From Pseudomonadota bacterium (lineage in GTDB: Bacteria > Pseudomonadota > Alphaproteobacteria > Rhodospirillales > Magnetospirillaceae): DNA of 61,162 nt. The position numbers and the translations under genes are program-made. The notes below the pieces were generated by a model. That model saw only the letters and a program-made list of their open reading frames with translations, ran no database searches and was not told where the DNA came from. Shown in pieces: positions 57,961-61,162 of this stretch (the first letter of the stretch is position 1; every line of letters starts with the position of its first letter). Location of the stretch: the NCBI GenBank assembly GCA_021781575.1, contig JAJXWP010000029.1:1-61162 (forward strand), read 5' to 3'.

Positions 57961-58030
57961 CGCATTGCGTTCCCGTTTTGTTCGACTCTATTATGAGTGG
58001 GCTTATGGTCACCAAAAAGAGGCGTCAATA

Positions 58031-58981
58031 GTGGACAATCCGTACCGAACGAAAACAGTCGTTATGGGCAACGGTGAACCTGTTAAAAAGCGCAGGCATC
58101 ATCATGTCTGGCAGGAATATTTGAGGGCCTGGGCGCAGCCCGACGGCAAAATCCTTTGTAAAATGCACGGGAAAATCATCCCTACCGGAACCTCACAAGT
58201 GGCGGTCGAGAGCTTCTTCTATAAGATCCCGCGATTAACCGAGGCCGATGTAGCTTTGATCAGATTTCTTGTGATCGATGTGAATGCAGTCCATCCACGC
58301 ACAAGAAAAGCCCATGAAGATTTCCTGGCTTTGGTAACGGCCCCGACCGCATACGAGGGCGAATCAGAGGAGGTGGATGATCTCATCCATACATTCCGGT
58401 GCAACGCGCTCGAGGACTATCATGCGGGGATAGAAGGGGCCTTTTTACCTTTGCTCAAGCGGGCTTTGGAGAAGGATCTCAGCTTCTATGCTGACGAGCA
58501 GAGCTGTATTTCCCTGTTCCTTTTTCTGGCCTCTCAGCATATGCGCACCAAGGGGATCAGGGTTAAAACTATCGACCGCGTGCGAACTGGAAACGGGCTG
58601 GACATCTCGCGTGTTTGGATCGTCATGAGTCATATGCTCGCGTTCAACATTGGCATGGGCCGCTTTCTGGCCAGGAAGAAGATCCGATTGGTGTTGGTCG
58701 AGAATGCGACGGATCTTGAATTTATTGCCGGGGATCAACCGCTCATCAACCTGCATGGCGATGGCGAGACAAGTCCGGATACCCTCTCCTGGTACTATCC
58801 AATTTCGCCACGCCTCGCGCTGTTGCTTCCAGAAGTAGGGGAGGAACCGGTGATCTCGACCGCCACGCTCACCTCAGAGCAAGTGAGGAAATTAAACCTC
58901 CACATGGCGGCTGCGAGCCACAGACAGGTCTTCGCCCATTCCCGGTTTACGCTCGACGCGTTGTCGGCTCCTATACGATGA
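58031..58981 (+). CDS. DUF4238 family protein
   Basis: A 316-residue protein resembling DUF4238, whose N-terminus carries a basic His-rich motif (KKRRHHHVWQEYLRAWA, where the family has KRHHYVPQFYLRNF). Other landmarks are VESFFYKIPRL and a later FIAGDQPLINL, which corresponds to the conserved TSDNPV-type segment. The function is not established. The coding sequence is visibly less GC-rich than its neighbours and uses more A/T-ending codons, suggesting transfer. Start GTG at 58031 follows AAGAGGC; ATG at 58064 is an alternative and the frame is open to 57965. It has no partner gene on its strand nearby. Confidence 0.7.
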   Translation: MDNPYRTKTVVMGNGEPVKKRRHHHVWQEYLRAWAQPDGKILCKMHGKIIPTGTSQVAVESFFYKIPRLTEADVALIRFLVIDVNAVHPRTRKAHEDFLALVTAPTAYEGESEEVDDLIHTFRCNALEDYHAGIEGAFLPLLKRALEKDLSFYADEQSCISLFLFLASQHMRTKGIRVKTIDRVRTGNGLDISRVWIVMSHMLAFNIGMGRFLARKKIRLVLVENATDLEFIAGDQPLINLHGDGETSPDTLSWYYPISPRLALLLPEVGEEPVISTATLTSEQVRKLNLHMAAASHRQVFAHSRFTLDALSAPIR

Positions 58982-59210
58982 ATGCTGGGCCCACTTTGTT
59001 TGTGAGGTACGCATAACCGTTCAGAGTCAGCCGGTGCCACAACTCCCGTCCGGAGGGCGAAAACGGTTTGACGGCACCTATAGGTCATTGCTGTTCCGTA
59101 ATCTGGCGCCGGGATACCATTCTTGGGGGTGTCAGCCAGAAGGCAACGGCGAAAAATTCGCCTTGACGTATAGGGTATGGCTCTACAGAAATAATCCCCT
59201 GCGGGAGTGC

Positions 59211-59250
59211 GGCCGATGAACGGCCGGCCGATGAACGGCCGGCCGAGACA
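59211..59250 (+). repeat. Tandem 15-bp repeat before the GMC oxidoreductase gene
   Basis: GGCCGATGAACGGCC is present twice without a gap (59211-59225 and 59226-59240), followed by a decayed third unit GGCCGAGACACGGCG. Each unit is itself a partial palindrome (GGCC...GGCC). It ends about 20 bp before the start codon, so copy number could alter the leader of the mRNA. The rest of 58982-59271 holds no gene. Confidence 0.7.
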
Positions 59251-59271
59251 CGGCGACCCCGGGGGAGGCGC

Positions 59272-60921
59272 ATGGTGGTCCACGACCATCTGATGCAATA
59301 CGACTTCGTCGTTATCGGCTCCGGTTTTGGCGGCAGCGTATCCGCCCTGCGCTTGGCCGAAAAAGGCTATCGGGTCGCCGTTGTCGAGCAGGGGCGGCGG
59401 TGGACCGAGGCCAATCTGCCCGACAGCAACTGGAACTTAGGCAGGTGGATCTGGTGGCCGGCGCTGGGCCTGCGGGGATTCTTCAGCCTGCGCTTCTTCC
59501 GGCACGCGGTGGTCCTGCATGGCAATGCCGTGGGCGGCGGTTCCATCACCTATGGCAATACCCTGCTGATCCCGCCCGACAAGGTGTGGAAGCAAGGAAG
59601 CTGGGTCGGACTGAACGACTGGGAGGCCATCATGCCCGGCCATTACGCCACGGCCAGGCGGATGCTCGGCGTGACCACCAACCGTCGCCTTGGGCCCGCC
59701 GATCTTCACTTGCGGGAGATGGCGAGGCTGGCCGGAGTGGAACACAGCTTCTACCCCACCGAGGTGGCGGTATTCTTCGGCAGCGAGGGCGATCCCCCCG
59801 GCACGCCGCATGCCGACCCCTATTTCGCCGGCGAAGGACCTGCGCGCCAATCCTGCAACGGCTGCGGCGGCTGTCTGGTTGGCTGCCGATACAACGCCAA
59901 GAACACGTTGGACAAGAACTACCTCTACCTTGCCGAGCGGAAAGGGGCCTCGATCCTGGCCGGCACCAAGGTGATGGACGTTCGCCCGCTGGCCGGCATG
60001 GAGGACGGCTCGGCCGGCTACGAAATCCAGGTCGCACCCAGTTTCTCGGGATCGAAGCGCCTGAGCATGACTTGTCGCGGCGTCATCTTCGCGGCGTCGT
60101 CGCTCGGCACCCAGGACCTTCTGTTTCGCCTGAGGGAACGGAAATCGCTGCCGAACATTTCCGACGCCTTGGGCAGGGGCGTGCGGACCAACGCCGAAGC
60201 CATCATCGGCGTGCGCTTTCCCGGCACCAAGGCCAATCTGTCGGACGGCATTGCCATCGGTTCGGGCATCCACATCGACGAGCAAACCCATATCGAGGCG
60301 GTCCGCTATCCCAATGGCTCGGACGCTCTGGGCTTGCTGGCTACCCTGCTGGTGCCCGGGCGGCGCGGGCGGAGCCGGATCGGGGCATGGACCGGCGGGT
60401 TGCTTCGGCACTTGGCGACACGGCCGGTGGATACCCTCCGTTTTCTGAGGCCGCGCAATTTCGCCAGGGAAACGATTATTTTCCTGTGCATGCAGACCGT
60501 GGAGGGGCAACTCGCCATGCGCCTTAAGCGGTGCTGGCTCTGGCCGTTTTCCAAGCGGCTTGCCACCTATGGCGACAAGGTCCCGGCGTTCATTCCCGAG
60601 GCCAACGCGTTCGCCGTCAACGCGGCAAGGGCGGCCGGCGGAATTGCCATGACTTCGCTGAGCGAAATCCTGCTCGATATACCGATCACCGCCCATTGCA
60701 TGGGCGGCGCCGCCATGGCGCGCAGCCGCGCCGATGGGGTATGCGACGGAAAAAATCGTGTCTTCGGCTATCGCAATATGTATATCTGCGACGGCTCGAT
60801 GCTCGGCAGCAATCTCGGGGTCAATCCCAGCCTGACCATCGCCGCCCTGACGGAACACGCCATGAGTCACATTCCTCATCGCGGCGGCCAGACCTGGGAC
60901 GCGACGGGGGAGGAGGCGTGA
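59272..60921 (+). CDS. GMC-family oxidoreductase, cholesterol-oxidase-like
   Basis: A 549-residue FAD enzyme oxidising alcohols. The FAD-binding motif VIGSGFGGSVSALRLAEKG is at residues 13-31. A Cys-rich loop, SCNGCGGCLVGC, followed by RYNAKNTLDKNYLYLAE, is characteristic of the cholesterol oxidase/GMC subgroup. The C-terminus has HCMGGAAMA and NPSLTIAALTEH, the usual active-site and FAD regions. ATG at 59272 follows GGGGGAGG. The gene for an aldehyde dehydrogenase begins 1 bp after its stop, suggesting a two-step alcohol-to-acid oxidation. The natural substrate is not known. Confidence 0.85.
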   Translation: MVVHDHLMQYDFVVIGSGFGGSVSALRLAEKGYRVAVVEQGRRWTEANLPDSNWNLGRWIWWPALGLRGFFSLRFFRHAVVLHGNAVGGGSITYGNTLLIPPDKVWKQGSWVGLNDWEAIMPGHYATARRMLGVTTNRRLGPADLHLREMARLAGVEHSFYPTEVAVFFGSEGDPPGTPHADPYFAGEGPARQSCNGCGGCLVGCRYNAKNTLDKNYLYLAERKGASILAGTKVMDVRPLAGMEDGSAGYEIQVAPSFSGSKRLSMTCRGVIFAASSLGTQDLLFRLRERKSLPNISDALGRGVRTNAEAIIGVRFPGTKANLSDGIAIGSGIHIDEQTHIEAVRYPNGSDALGLLATLLVPGRRGRSRIGAWTGGLLRHLATRPVDTLRFLRPRNFARETIIFLCMQTVEGQLAMRLKRCWLWPFSKRLATYGDKVPAFIPEANAFAVNAARAAGGIAMTSLSEILLDIPITAHCMGGAAMARSRADGVCDGKNRVFGYRNMYICDGSMLGSNLGVNPSLTIAALTEHAMSHIPHRGGQTWDATGEEA

Positions 60922-60922
60922 A

Positions 60923-61039
60923 TTGACCGAACATCCCCCGCAACAGGCGCTCCCGGCTCAAGAGCTCGAGGAGGTGTTCCGCCGTCAACACAATGCCTCC
61001 CGCGTTTCCGCGCCGCCCGGCCATGCCGAGCGGGTGGAG
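60923..61039 (+). pseudogene. Aldehyde dehydrogenase, N-terminal fragment split by a group II intron
   Basis: Only the first 39 codons are present, from TTG at 60923. The translation (LEEVFRRQHNASRV, then GHAERVE) resembles the N-terminus of coniferyl-aldehyde-dehydrogenase-type ALDH proteins, where LF..QR.A....P....R...L is conserved. The reading frame stops being coding at 61040, exactly where a group II intron 5' end (GTGTG) begins. The intron is in the sense orientation, so splicing could restore the message. Catalytic parts lie outside the window. ALDH is an inference from a short segment. Confidence 0.55.
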
Positions 61040-61162
61040 GTGTGCCTGGCATGGGCACTGGATTGGAGGTGAAAGTCCTTCGCGGGGCGAGTTGGTAGCA
61101 ACCGCGAGTCAGAGGCAACTGCACGCAGGACGGAAGCCGCAAGGCGGAAGTTCTGGCGCCGC
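61040..61162 (+). mobile_element. Group II intron, 5' end only
   Basis: The segment begins GTGTGCCTGGCATGGGCAC, matching the conserved GUGYG start of group II introns, and continues with the typical domain I opening (TTGGAGGTGAAAGTCCTTCG, then AACCGCGAGTCAGAGGCAACTGC). No reverse transcriptase is reached before the window ends. It may be the same family as the intron 3' end at 1-125, but the two are not simply halves of one insertion, because the 3' flank at 126 does not continue the ALDH frame. Confidence 0.82.

Overview
This is a gene-dense, GC-rich window of chromosomal type. The gene set suggests an alphaproteobacterium of the Rhodospirillales (Magnetospirillum-like): many chemotaxis receptors, a hopanoid-type desaturase (hpnE), DUF4170, TrmFO, a nadA-nadC-nadB operon and GC-rich dispersed palindromes. 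The taxonomic call is an inference; there is no rRNA gene here to settle it. Both edges lie in group II intron sequence: bases 1-125 are the 3' end (domains V and VI) of one copy, and 61040-61162 are the 5' end of a copy that interrupts an aldehyde dehydrogenase gene. No tRNA, rRNA, CRISPR array, prophage or insertion sequence was recognised.

Layout. (1) 126-15646 looks like an envelope, osmotic and heat stress region: kup, a receiver protein, a thiamine-binding-type protein, an RTX-like protein, a PRC-barrel protein, DUF2795, a DegP/HtrA protease, a MmgE/PrpD plus ComA-like plus DUF2459 gene run, a PBP2, a MaoC-Pta fusion enzyme, a sensory-rhodopsin-transducer homologue, a MipA-type outer-membrane protein and Hsp20. 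kup and hsp20 share a homologous block that ends at the same distance from each start codon and follows a GC-rich palindrome. (2) 15710-21747 holds an ACP / fatty acyl-AMP ligase / acyltransferase fusion, a chemoreceptor and an unrecognised protein. (3) 21761-36030 is a complete, tightly overlapping NADH:quinone oxidoreductase operon (nuoA to nuoN, minus strand) with fused nuoCD and an E. coli-type NuoG. A strong hairpin separates the first eight genes (nuoA-I) from the five distal ones (nuoJ-N).

(4) 36161-42934 holds a secreted HNH protein, small exported and hypothetical proteins and the quinolinate/NAD operon nadA-nadC-nadB. (5) 43035-45860 is a tandem pair of soluble chemoreceptors with the signalling domain first and the sensor-like domain last; they share a nearly identical 170-bp tract. 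(6) 45986-57900 holds hpnE divergent from an NDUFAF6-like synthase homologue, an orphan HigA-type regulator overlapping trmFO, a rhodanese, a duplicated DUF4170 protein, uvrA, a Cache chemoreceptor, a degenerate C39-like lipoprotein behind a Fur-like site, and ssb. (7) 58031-61162 holds a lower-GC DUF4238 gene, a GMC oxidoreductase and the intron-split aldehyde dehydrogenase.
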